DNA of 64,000 nt, from the NCBI GenBank assembly GCA_002104905.1, contig MCFE01000483.1:1-64000 (forward strand), in the 5' to 3' direction. Of this stretch, positions 1 through 10,207 are shown piece by piece; positions within the stretch are counted from its first letter, which is position 1, and each line of letters opens with the position of its first letter. The position numbers and the translations under genes were made by a program. A model generated the notes under the pieces. That model saw nothing but the letters and a program-made list of their open reading frames with translations. It did not search any database and had not been told where the DNA came from. The DNA is from Basidiobolus meristosporus CBS 931.73. Taxonomy: Eukaryota > Basidiobolomycota > Basidiobolomycetes > Basidiobolales > Basidiobolaceae.

Positions 1-780
1 CCAGTGTACTCTGGGATACTGCCTTAACTTTAGCTTAGATTTATTCATATTCAACTTAGTGTTTACTTTGGGAATTTTCTATTCCCAGCTGGCTTCTTTA
101 TTTGTAGTTAGACTTGTCTGAAATCAAATAAAGATTTCACCTACCTTGGTGACTTTCCCTCCCCCTAAGAAGAAGATTCCCAGTCAGCCCTAATACCCCT
201 CCCACTGCCAACTGGGCTCTTTGCTGCTTCAGAAATGCTGGTTACCTCCCAATATCAGAGCAATGAAACTACCTCAAGGACCTAGGCATTCATATGCCTA
301 AAATTATCACCATTCAGTGCCTTGCCAGGGATCTCTTGGAAGTTATTCTTGACAAGGATATTGTTGAAGATTTTACAGAAGAAGTCAAGAATATGCTGGA
401 TTGGGAGCTCTCAGAGCACATATTCAGACATCATTCTGACAGTCCACTCTTTGTGCCATTCTCTCTGGAAAAGGAACTCCTCAAAGATTTACCAGCTTGT
501 TGAAAAACTCTCCTTCACTTCAAGTCACAAACTTCCTCAAGAAATACTACAGTGAGCAAGCGGTCTTGCCACATTCTCCTCTAGACTTTGATATTGAAGA
601 TATTTGGGAAACAGTAAAGTCCAGGTTTATCTTGTAGGCTTTCTGCATTCCAGATATCCATATTCCAATTTGGCTGCTACATTTATGATTTAAATAAAGA
701 TTTCACCCTTTGGTGATTATCATCCCCTAACGCAAATTGTAAGTGATTCAGATTCTTTACCACCCACTGGCGTAACATAA
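1..780. other. No confident gene; AT-rich region with a short imperfect direct repeat
   Basis: I see no intact gene. An ATG-initiated frame of 69 codons at 294-503 (+) has no recognisable family and no splice partner. An imperfect direct repeat of about 40 bp, starting with AAATAAAGATTTCACC, lies near 126-165 and again near 691-730. It could be a duplicated gene end (it contains an AATAAA-like signal) or a remnant of a repeat element. Confidence 0.3.
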
Positions 781-789
781 ATTTGTATA

Positions 790-1070
790 TCTGTGATCAC
801 TGTATAATTGAATTTCTATTGGATCAGGTTATGATACAAAGAATGCGTGTATTGCTCGAACTTATTCATGGTTTTTTAACTTCTACGGCCGCACCTGGAC
901 AGGTATTTCACTCAAGTCAGATTCTCAAAAAGCGATTGGTTAATACTCATTTATTGTGTATGGCTGTTACATCTGTATTATCAACGACGACCAGTATATT
1001 TCCCCCAAAAATGGAGTAGTGGCTACAAATTCAGGATATTATAGGGGTATTTACAATGATTGGCTATTGG
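790..1070 (+). pseudogene. Eroded coding-like fragment, possibly PAN/Apple-like secreted protein relic
   Basis: One plus-strand frame reads as protein-like sequence, including GRTWTGISLKSDSQKAIG and then ISPKNGVVATNSGYYRG, interrupted by an in-frame stop between them. There is no plausible start and no complete gene. The end resembles the C-terminal part of fungal PAN/Apple-type modules (CxLK...GVVxxxGYYR), but key cysteines are missing. This is a tentative assignment from pattern recognition only. It lies just downstream of the first small secreted-protein gene, on the opposite strand. Confidence 0.3.
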
Positions 1071-1091
1071 GGAACTCTTGCTGGTGATGAG

Positions 1092-1370
1092 CTAAAGGTC
1101 GGCGTTCGCTGGTGCTGGGGATCTTTCAGCACATGATGCGGTAGTGGATGACCCAACAGTAAACATCACACATACTTGGTCGTCAGGGCATGAGTAGTCA
1201 AGCACCCTTCCGCCTGAACACCTGAACATCACGCCAGAGTGACCTTCATAGAGGCAGTGAAGCGTGGTATCTAGGTTCTCCTTACAGTACTGTGGAAAGT
1301 TTTCGAATGGTAAGGCCAGGATGGTAGTGGCAAGAATCAAGCCAGCGGAAACGGATGTTGTAAACTTCAT
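1092..1370 (-). CDS. Small secreted cysteine-rich protein, copy A (CBM19-like spacing)
   Basis: Intact 92-residue protein. Residues 1 to about 20 form a signal peptide (MKFTTSVSAGLILATTILAL), so the product should be secreted. The mature part of about 70 residues carries six cysteines (YC, HC, RC, SC, VC and a final C), probably three disulfides. The run of CLYEG, CSGG and CPDDQVC resembles the spacing of family 19 chitin-binding modules (C..DG...C..G....CP.GT.C), which suggests binding of cell-wall glycan, but this is only a resemblance. It is the first of three tandem paralogues on the minus strand. A TATA-like TATAAATA on the minus strand lies about 60 bp upstream of the ATG at 1370. Function could equally be that of an effector or wall protein. 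Confidence 0.75.
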   Translation of the reverse strand: MKFTTSVSAGLILATTILALPFENFPQYCKENLDTTLHCLYEGHSGVMFRCSGGRVLDYSCPDDQVCVMFTVGSSTTASCAERSPAPANADL

Positions 1371-1429
1371 TGTAGGGTGATCGATATGCTACTGATAGCT
1401 TTTTGAGTTTTGCATGAAGTACTCCTTGG

Positions 1430-1439
1430 TATTTATACC
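1430..1439 (-). promoter_or_regulatory. TATA box of secreted-protein gene A
   Basis: On the minus strand the sequence reads GGTATAAATACC, a good TATA element about 60 bp upstream of the ATG at 1370. A similar element stands in the same relative place upstream of copy B. Confidence 0.5.
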
Positions 1440-1599
1440 TTAATTCACATTACTTCACTGGTGGGCCAATGCTCTCGACCGGCAGTAGCTTCCAATCTTG
1501 GCAAATCTGGAGCACGTCTATGCTACCCGGTAGAAATACCGATTTGACGTGTGGTGGCAGCATACGCGAACACGTCCACCAAAATTGGCATCATCAACT

Positions 1600-1800
1600 C
1601 GTTTCGGGAAGTAAGTCGATATTAATAATGGTATCTCGACCATAGTGGATTAGATTCACTCGGAGCCAAATTCCGGTAAACCATAAATGTACAACCATGA
1701 TCCTCACACGTCTTCCATACCATATCGAGATCACCACCGATTAAATTCGATCCACGCGGTTTTGATCTTTTCAGGCTGGTTGGTTTGTGTGGTAATCAAG
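1600..1800 (-). pseudogene. Coding-like relic with a PAN/Apple-like core
   Basis: A minus-strand frame reads GGDLDMVWKTCEDHGCTFMV followed by YRNLAPSESNPLW and a stop. The G-D-L...C-E-x-x-G-C-x-F-x-x-Y pattern is that of PAN/Apple modules (GxDL...C...C...GC.xFxY). There is no start codon, no signal peptide in frame, and only part of a module. I treat it as an eroded gene remnant. Surrounding sequence from 1440 to 2557 holds nothing else I can support. Confidence 0.35.
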
Positions 1801-2557
1801 ATATTCAGGCCGACTTCGCCAGGTGGAGATACTAATTGGAAAAGGGATTGAATTTATCAGAAGAAGCGGCATTTCCAGCGGTGAGATTCGAAAAAAGCAA
1901 CATATTCCCCATCTCGGCTCTGCGGTATGCACTCTCTGTCAAAAGTAACTGATGATGCCTCTTCTGGGAAAATCTTTAGAAGCGAATGACCTTTCCTTAG
2001 CAGAAATAGGGGTGAATATTGCTCAAAATTTATGACCCAGAATGGCAAAGCGGATTTTAGATATTCATAGTCACCAAAATGGGGTTAAATTCATTATTTC
2101 ACTCCTTACCAGGCAGTTCATTACAATATGCACATGAATAGAAAGCGAAGATGCTGCCGCGGATTATTAGTGGCGATAATCTCCAGAATTGTAGGTGCTG
2201 ACATGTTTTTGAGGTCGGAGTGGAGGAAAGTTGTGTTACAAACTTCGTTGCTTGTTGAGCTTTACCCATATTGTTGTGGGGTGCGTGAATATATGACCGT
2301 TGAGTACATTGAATAGGCGTAAAAAATTTAAAACGAGATATCCGCATATTCTAGATAATGGGTCACATAACCGCAGCATTTCTATGGCAAATATATATCA
2401 GAGTTAATATGGTATTTATTGTACATATGCTCATGAGTCGTCTGTATCATTAGCAATGAAGGGGGAATATTCTAACTCAGGCCAATAGCGGTTATAAGTA
2501 ATATATGTACAATTTTCGATCATCGCTGACCATTGAAATATTCGACAAAGCAATGGG

Positions 2558-2836
2558 TTAATCACTGGCACTCACCGGTGCCGGGGATCTTTCAGTGCAC
2601 GCTGCGGTGGTTAATGAGCCACTAGTGGACATCACACATACTTGGTCGCCAGGGCATGAGTAGTCAAGCACCTTTCCACCCGAGCACCTGATCATTGCCC
2701 CAGAGTGACCCTCATAGAGGCAGTGAAGCGTGGTATCTAGGTTCTCCTTACAGTACTGTGGAAAGTTTTCGAATGGTAAGGCCAGGACGGTAGTGGCAAG
2801 AATCAAGCCAGCGGAAATGCTTATTGTGAATTTCAT
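2558..2836 (-). CDS. Small secreted cysteine-rich protein, copy B
   Basis: 92-residue paralogue of the gene at 1092-1370, with the same signal peptide design (MKFTISISAGLILATTVLAL), the same mature N-terminus (PFENFPQYCKENLDTTLHC) and all six cysteines conserved. The open frame extends 23 codons upstream to 2905, but I choose the ATG at 2836: it starts the signal peptide, matches copy A exactly in length, and a TATA element (CATATAAATATCC on the minus strand, near 2875-2887) lies about 45 bp upstream, inside the longer frame. The differences from copy A are mostly conservative. Predicted secreted; possible glycan binding by analogy with CBM19-like spacing. Role unproven. Confidence 0.75.
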   Translation of the reverse strand: MKFTISISAGLILATTVLALPFENFPQYCKENLDTTLHCLYEGHSGAMIRCSGGKVLDYSCPGDQVCVMSTSGSLTTAACTERSPAPVSASD

Positions 2837-2874
2837 TGTCTGTTGTATGGTGTCAGATACGATCGTCTTCGTGG

Positions 2875-2887
2875 GATATTTATATGT
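2875..2887 (-). promoter_or_regulatory. TATA box of secreted-protein gene B
   Basis: Minus-strand CATATAAATATCC, roughly 45 bp upstream of the ATG at 2836. Its position inside the longer open frame argues that the upstream in-frame ATG codons (up to 2905) are not used. Confidence 0.5.
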
Positions 2888-2905
2888 TTTCATCCCCATT
2901 GCCAA

Positions 2906-3938
2906 GAAACCATTTCTTTCCTCACTGGCTCAGTGCTCTCATTCATACTATTTCAAGAACGGTCATCCGATGGCACCGTACGCCTATAATCGAAAATATA
3001 TTGATGATATATCGTTCAACCACCTGAGACAACAGTTCACTCTTGGAGACGATGATTAATGCAATGTTAGTTAAATAAGGAAATGAAAAAGAGCAGCCAA
3101 TTGGTGTATGTAGTACTTATTAGGCTAAAATCCCGAAATTTTGAGTATTTCTATGGAGTATAGTGCCGTCTGTGGCAGAGACAACTTAGCAGTGAGAATC
3201 TTGAAAACTAAAGGATAAATATGGATATCATCGCTTTACACTTCCCGAATTATCTGGCTCAGTATGGCAAAGCGGATATCATAATATCCTAGTTGAATTT
3301 CTATAAATGGAGATTAATGCTGCCTAATCTGGTTGGTCAACTTTCATGTTAACTCTTTGGTAACACCTATGTACCATTGAGAAAATGAATTTAACTATTG
3401 TCTGTAGCAACTAGTTTGCTACCAATATTCGGGCATTTATAGTGAAATATCAGTACCAATATAACCCCAGGCTTGGCACAAAGTAGAATCGGCGAGATTT
3501 AGGGAGGCTGATGCAAGGATGGTAACAAGTGACCAAAGCTTCAGTAATATAACCGAAATCATTGGATCATAGCCAAGACTAGTAAGGTAGGAAGGTAAGC
3601 ATTGTTTACTTTAATGGCCACTAATCGTTGGCTCACTCATAGCATGCCTGCCGAATATATATCTGAGTCCGGCAGGGGTAAGGGAAGATAATACGGAATA
3701 TACGAACGCTCTAGTTGACAAGTCATAATAGCCATACCGTTTCTCTAGTAAAGGTATCCAAGATGAGGATCGCAACAGGGTACTTTATTGTGTACATTAC
3801 ACAATGCCAATATCTTTAGCAAAAATTGATTTTCTTGTATAATGACGGGATATTCCCTCATTATAGCAAATGATAGATATACATATAGAAAGGTTGGCTG
3901 TGAATATTGGAATATGCCGTATAGCAATATGTTAATTA
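2906..3938. other. Intergenic between copies B and C
   Basis: No gene seen. Short strings around 3250-3310 (ATGGCAAAGCGGAT) echo sequence at 2041-2055, consistent with these intervals having been duplicated together with the secreted-protein genes. Confidence 0.3.
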
Positions 3939-4210
3939 TCAATATTCAGTGGCGAAGGAAGATCGTTCGGTACATGCTGCAGCAATAGATGGCCAAACAG
4001 TGAGTATCACACACACTTGGTCGTCAGGGTATGAATAATTAAGTATAGTTCCACCCGAACACCTGAACATAACACCAGTGTGATGTTGAAAAAGCATTGA
4101 AGAGCAGTATATCGAGTCTCCTGACAGCACTACGGAAAATTTTTGAACGGTAAGGTCAGGACGGTAGTGGCAAGAGTCAAGCCAGCGGAAACGGATGTTG
4201 CATTCTTCAT
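3939..4210 (-). pseudogene. Broken third copy of the small secreted cysteine-rich protein
   Basis: Clear relic of the same family. From the ATG at 4210 the minus strand encodes a signal-peptide-like stretch (MKNATSVSAGLTLATTVLTL), then hits TAG at the codon where copies A and B have Gln in FPQYC. After a frameshift in the region corresponding to CLYEGHSG, the downstream part (GVMFRCSGG..., DDQVC, a final C) is recognisable in another frame and ends with TGA at 3939. One family cysteine is now Tyr (NYSYPDDQ instead of YSCP). It is therefore non-functional as a full-length protein. Confidence 0.75.
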
Positions 4211-4229
4211 TGTGTATGGAGTAACACAC

Positions 4230-6421
4230 ATGTCACTCTATCCAACTTTTCTTACAATGAAATAGAGAGAATTAACAAAAAATTCATTTACATTATTCGA
4301 GTTGTTTAGTACAGATAATAGTTTTGACTAAAGCCTATGATTATCGCCTAAATAGCAATGTCACATGCTTCACTGCCCCCATCAACGGTTCCTCGTTATG
4401 TATTTGTGAATACAGAGGAGTGGATTATCGTTGAAAGCACTGTTACTCAAATGCACAAGTCTTTTCTACCGTTTGGTGTTTACCACAGGGACTATGATGG
4501 AAACATGAACATTATCAATGTGAAAGTAGTGAATGTTATAACTTGGGACCCGATGCATTTCTGATTACTGTGAACAGGGCATGTAATTCAGTATGTTGAT
4601 GATATAAACAGCCATCCTTATATCTATCTAATAAATGCTAGGTGGTTCAGTTCTGTAACTGGCACCTGCAAGGCTGTTCAATAATGGGTGGTGCTTAACT
4701 GGTCCTTTTTTTAATTTCCACCAACTATCTGCATAAGCAACTACTAAACTTACAATCCCTAAGAAAACAAATTGGAAATGGCCTGCAGAATATCATCATA
4801 ATATCTGCTGAATTCCAGCTCTCTCAAAAGTGACAACTTTCAGTATCTCAGGTACTAACCTCACAGCAGACAAACAGATATCATCTCCAGGGGGAGACTA
4901 GGCCAACTAACATTCATACCAAACTTGGTCATCAGCTGCTCATTTCTTTCACCAGAAATTGAAACTGAAAATTTGGAGCAGAAACACCAGCTGAATACTA
5001 GCAGAATATCATCATCATATCAGCTAAAAATCCAATGAATCCCAACTTCCAGATTTTTCTTAGGGAATACAAGAGCAAATCAACCTATCAAAGCAATGCT
5101 AACATTCAAAGCCCTTACTATTATAGGTGCACTAATATTACATACTGACTTATTTGGAGCTTAGAAGTAGTTGTACATTATTTGACAACAGATTTTGGGA
5201 TAACTGCTTTCCTGTAAGACCAAGTAATGGACACAGCATGATGAAAGTTGTGGGTCAAGTATGTGGTTTTATATATTTTTCCAGTATCTTCAGAATGATT
5301 TGGAATACATCAACAAATGCTTAAGCTTAAAAGTGCTCTATGAAGTACATGTAAATGGGACTATTTCTCAATGGCTTTGTAAATGGACAGATCTGCAAGA
5401 TGATGCAATCTTATCACATCCTCATTCTCTTATTCTCTGATCAATATATTTTATCACCTTCCTAGGACCTAGATGCTTTATAGAGCACCTTAAAGCTAAT
5501 CAAGTGACTGTTGACAGTCCATGTTCTTGGAGAATGAGGGTTGAATATGATGCTATATCACTTCTATGCTAAGTACATTCTCCCATAGAATGGCATAGGC
5601 TATGAAGGACTGCTTCTGCAGCATTGATCTATCTGCAAGTTTTGATACACTAAGATTGCTGATTTATGCATTAACTGAAATAGTCAGTGTTGATATTTTG
5701 CACTTTTGTACTGTGATGTTTACAAGTTTTTAAGCCTGCCTGTTCACAAGGCTTCAGATACATTGCAGATGGGCTCATGTATGCTCAAAGATCTAGGCAT
5801 TAATGTAACTCAATAAACAATTTACTTTCTTGCTATAATTGCTTTGGATATCACATCATTTTTCAGAATAAGCCATAAAAATTCTTACACACTTTAAGAA
5901 TAAGCTAGGAATATTCCCAACTGCTGAGCATGATCAATGCAATTCTGGTAATATAACAGAATATCTGGCTGGCACTAGTCAGTAGACCTCTTTGCACACT
6001 AATTTTCATTTGAGTGTTACTTCTGCTTTTGTCTCTTCCTATCTTTATAGCTTTCTAGATTTGTTTTCAGAAATATATTACTCTGTGTAGTTAATTGCCC
6101 AAAAGCCATGCAGGAAAAAGAGTGATCTTGTGCTGATGGACAGCATCCTCCTTACTCTGGTTCTTTTCAGAGAATAAATCTTTTTGGGTCTCATTTGCAG
6201 TTATTTTACAACAACATCCTACAATTAGAGTTTTGGAGAACTTGGTTGTAATAGAGAGAACTGTTGTAAGTCTTGTTAAGATCACTTGGTCAAATACTCT
6301 TACTGAACCACTCATGATACAGTAGGTGATATTTTCAGAAAGCTATTAGCCTCAGTCAAATATTATTATTTTAAGCCACAATTAGACCTAGTCATAATTA
6401 GTTTTAGTCAGTTGGGAGCAT
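4230..6421. other. AT-rich region without an intact gene, probably decayed repeats
   Basis: About 2.2 kb, richer in A+T than the flanking genes. A 68-codon frame at 4358-4564 (+) is unrecognised. Several stretches between 5160 and 5800 (+) read as protein-like pieces broken by many stops, which suggests an old transposable element, but I cannot name the family. Confidence 0.3.
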
Positions 6422-6761
6422 TGTAGACTTTGTAGTTATATCCATGTATTCATTGACTTGGCCACCTAAATCATAGCTGATGATACTTGCAATATATTGC
6501 CTGAATTTTTGTTGGGACTAGCTTGTAATATTCTCACCAAAATATCTGGTAACCAGGACATGAGAAATCTCAGGGTGGACCAAGGGCCCCAAGCTTTACA
6601 CACATACCCTTCGGACCATCCTAAACTCATTATGCATATCCGCTCCACCAAGACTATGTAAAAGTATAAATACCACTTTTACATTCAATAAATCTCTAAG
6701 TGAACCACATCATCTACTTGTTCTCCTAATCACTTCCAATATCCCCAACACTCTTGAAACA
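6422..6761 (+). repeat. Diverged solo LTR of the Ty1/copia element
   Basis: About 340 bp, colinear with the LTR at 61352-61700: shared blocks include CACCAAAATATC, CAAGCTTTACACACATA, GTAAAAGTATAAATACCACTTTTACATTCAATAAATC and ACTTGTTCTCC(T/C)AATCACTTCCAATATC. Ends are degenerate (TGTAG... and ...GAAACA) and flanking pentamers do not match, so this is an old copy. Confidence 0.8.
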
Positions 6762-7962
6762 AGTAATTTGGATTCTCATCAATTGCCATAAGTGGTCTGA
6801 TATTCTGACATTAGTCTCGAGAATGCGCACTTGATGAGTTATTGAAGCATAAGCGAGATAATGTTATCTGGCCTCAGAGCAATGTTGATCCCACTTTTAT
6901 CATGTTATCTATATAGCGGTTTCTAAAGTCATCGAATCGTTATGAGTGATACGATCTAGACGATTAATTGACACTCTGAGATCGGTCAGCAGGTCAACTA
7001 ATTTATTACGCCTGAGTTAAAAACGTTCCTTATTTTACAATTCATCCAGCAATCTAGTCGAATGAAATCAATATCACGGCATGTATATCTAAGATTTTGA
7101 TGAATCCATGTAGGATTCATATAAGCCTAGGCTTCATTATCATAAGTCTTCCTGTGTTTCGAATCTACGATTGTCTAAGGAGCTGAATCATCTGTTGAGA
7201 TTTCACTCTATAAACCCAGACCCTAGTAAGCAATATCACCACCGAATCCAAGTACTCATCATTTGCGATCACGTATACAAGCATCGAATTTGTTCCGAGC
7301 ACTTACCTGGAATCCAATACTAATTTAGCTTGATGTTACCATTCCTTTACCAAATGGAAGGCTTCGCCCAATGGCGCCCATTTCTTAGCATCCAGACCAA
7401 GTGATCCGGTAGCTGTAGTATTTATTGAAAAATTTTCCGAAATAGCAGGGAGGCTTTTATATATTAACAATGGTATTCCATCCTTTGATTTCCTTCAAGT
7501 ATTCGATCAAACTCTCGTGCGATTGGCACGCTTAGTGTAACTGAGCACCCTTTTCATTACCTTTAATACATCACCGAGGTCCAGCCATCTGGATTATGCT
7601 GTCAAAGAGCCCACACGTGCAAAGCAAATTTGTATTCAGATTATCCAAATCGATAATCCTAACTATAATCAGTCAACTTACTGCAGGCTAGAGCGATGTG
7701 TGGGGTGGTGCTTGGATATATTCGAGCAAGATTTATGGAGATCGAAAAAGACAAGGGAAGCCATTTAGATTATCTTTATATCCCGCATGGTGCGTGACTT
7801 CGCTGACAACTATAAAAGTCTACTTCTGGTCAACGCCAACCGTACCTACTACTTACACATTCTCTACTTTGCGTTCGTTCAAAGATTGTAGCGGCGAACT
7901 GTACATTCAGATCGCTCACTAGACTTGCCATATATTTTGTATATATTGAAATTATATTTGCC
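6762..7962. other. Intergenic / cyclin upstream region
   Basis: No gene recognised. A TATA-like TATAAAAG at 7811-7818 lies about 150 bp before the cyclin ATG at 7963. An open frame at 7698-7922 (+) overlaps this promoter region and looks spurious. Confidence 0.35.
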
Positions 7963-8598
7963 ATGCATCTTCCTGGTCGCTTAAGCCCGCAGCGTTACTC
8001 TTGCGCTCGAAAAGCAGACCAAGCAACCGCCCAATTCACTGATTTTGCCGCGGATATTACTACCTTCTTGTGGCATTCGGACATCTACCCGTTGAGCAGT
8101 TGGAATGGAAACCAATTTCGAAATTATTGTCGGCACATCATTCACTCTACCAGAGTCTCGGCTTCTGTAGTTATATTAGCTCTGAAGTATATTTCTCGGT
8201 TGAAGCATCAACGAAACTACCACCAGCCTCGGCCGGGGTCTGAGTACCATATCTTCACAATAGCCCTACTTCTTGCGAACAAATTCCTAGAAGATCAAAT
8301 ATTGACCACCCAATACTGGTCTAAGCAAAGCAACATTTCCACGGCTCAGCTAAAGCTTCTCGAGATCGAGATGCTGAAAGGGACCGATTACTCGCTCTAC
8401 GTCTCCCAAGGGGAGTATCTGCATTGGCTGAAGCAGCTGGAGTACTATATCAACTTGCGCCACGCCTATCTGCAGCAATGCGAGAGTCGGGTTCTCCAGG
8501 CGCCTCAGTCAGAGCCCGAATCTGAAAATCCATATGCACCACAGTTGCAGACGTCAAAATCACTCTACACAGTTGACATCTACCCGATAATTGGCTAA
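7963..8598 (+). CDS. Pho80/Pcl-type cyclin-like protein 1
   Basis: Single-exon 211-residue protein. The core, residues 55-160, has the cyclin-box layout of the Pho80/Pcl family: a helix with FRNYCRHIIHSTRVSASVV, LALKYISRLK, then EYHIFTIALLLANKFLEDQ and ISTAQLKLLEIEMLKG with the aromatic/Leu pattern after it. Such cyclins bind Pho85/Cdk5-like kinases and control phosphate response, polarity or cell cycle. Residues 170-211 are a Gln/Ser/Pro-rich tail. It is most similar in the window to the protein at 46543-47337 (shared ALLLANKxLEDxxxTxxxWSK pattern). Specific role and partner cannot be told from sequence. Confidence 0.75.
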   Translation: MHLPGRLSPQRYSCARKADQATAQFTDFAADITTFLWHSDIYPLSSWNGNQFRNYCRHIIHSTRVSASVVILALKYISRLKHQRNYHQPRPGSEYHIFTIALLLANKFLEDQILTTQYWSKQSNISTAQLKLLEIEMLKGTDYSLYVSQGEYLHWLKQLEYYINLRHAYLQQCESRVLQAPQSEPESENPYAPQLQTSKSLYTVDIYPIIG

Positions 8599-10207
8599 AT
8601 CCAAGTAGACCTTGGGAGTGCAACTACCATGCCATTGCTCTTCATCCAATGCAACCACGGGCAGCACTGGAATTGGTAGTATCAAGAATCATGCCATCTT
8701 GCGATGCGATAATCAGGGAGCTCCTTTGAGAAGCCGATTCATACCAAGAGCGTCCAGATCCTGATCAACGTGTATTTGAAGATGAGAGTTGATAATCTTT
8801 TTGGATATGTAGTACAGCAGTTGGTCCACTACTGATCTGACATCCCTAGCCGTACACCATAGGCCACCTTGTGGAGATACTAGATTGTTGCATATTCAAT
8901 AAAAACTGATGCTTTCCAGGCTTGATCTACACATTTGGAATTCCAGTCAGAACAAACACATCCACCCGGTTGCACCATTCTACAAAGAGCGATGAGCGCT
9001 GCTACACTCATCATAGATAAGTCAACGCCCTTGAAAATAAGAGTGGAATTGCGGCACACCAAAAATGGAAATTCTAGATACTAATGTGGTTTCCGACCCA
9101 TGTTCGGGTGAACTCTCCTACATAATCCTGGAAGCTGCAGATGATGGATTTCACATCTTTCCCTTCCATAATCGAGCCGTGATAGGTACCAGCGCTATCA
9201 TAGATCTACGACCGCATCACGCCTGGACTACATCAGACTAATCACCAGAGGCTCCAATATGGGCCTTTGGGCGGACTTTTGGGATCTATGGTGTGCTGAT
9301 ACCATGGATCAGCAGTAGCTCCATCTGGGCTCTCTTTGGAACATCATTGGATGTACCAACCCTATCGTTGCAGGTCGTAAGATGGATCTGAGGCAGCAAG
9401 TCGCCAACAATCTAGAATAGATGTCCGATGGACCACCAATTATACACAACCGCTGCCATGTGGCTACCATTGAGCCTTGTTGTAATTTACACGATTTCAA
9501 TCTCCATCCCACACTGATGGGCGTCCATACATATTACCGTTGAATCTTACGTTTTCATATCCTTGATCCCAATTTATAGATGTTGCTGAAAATTCACAGA
9601 GGCACCCAGTAGAGCACATGTATGCATTGCAAAATAGTCGTCCAATGGATTCCATATTGCGGAGCTTTACTAATCTTACATCCCTTTGGCGCACTAGCTG
9701 CACAAAACAGTTATACCCTTTCTCTTCCCCATGCACAAAAATAAACGGTCTTTTACAGCGCGCTGGTGCATCACCTGGCGAGCAATATCAATAGAACAAA
9801 GCCGTCCCATTACCGCTAACCGCCCACCTGGACCCGTATTCTCACCACGGACAGCCCTGACGCTAAGATTACTATGCAGCCAGTTTATTGAGATTCCGTT
9901 ATGTAACTACCAGAGGCTCTTTGGTTGGTGTATTGTGAACAGCATAAGAGCACCATGCACCCGAAATCCCGATGAAATGGTTTCAAACCAACCAATTGCA
10001 GCGATGATCTGGTTGGGTTATTTTTTGACTTTCCAGAACCAAATGAGGTCTTGTCTCTTGCAGATATTTGTGCTGTTTCCGGTAACAGCTTGTGGAATAA
10101 TCATTTGGTGCGGGCCAATGGGTAGATTGACAAGTCTGAACGAAATCTATAAACCAATATTTATAAGAATGGGATCATAATATCTGGGATCCACATCGCT
10201 CCGGAAT
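8599..10207. other. Gene-poor stretch with minus-strand PAN/Apple-like relics
   Basis: Minus-strand frames contain protein-like pieces: 8880-9062 reads FKGVDLSMMSVAALIALC and GGCVCSDWNSKCVDQAWKAS, and 9497-9736 contains FCNAYMCSTGCLCEFSATS. These resemble PAN/Apple modules (GxDL...C...GCVCxDW...W), but they are separated by stops and frame changes with no complete gene. A plus-strand open frame at 9731-10180 has no recognisable features and is probably spurious. Confidence 0.35.

Noticed and set aside
9731-10180. 149-codon plus-strand frame
   Set aside because: No domain, signal peptide or family pattern; region shows relics on the other strand.
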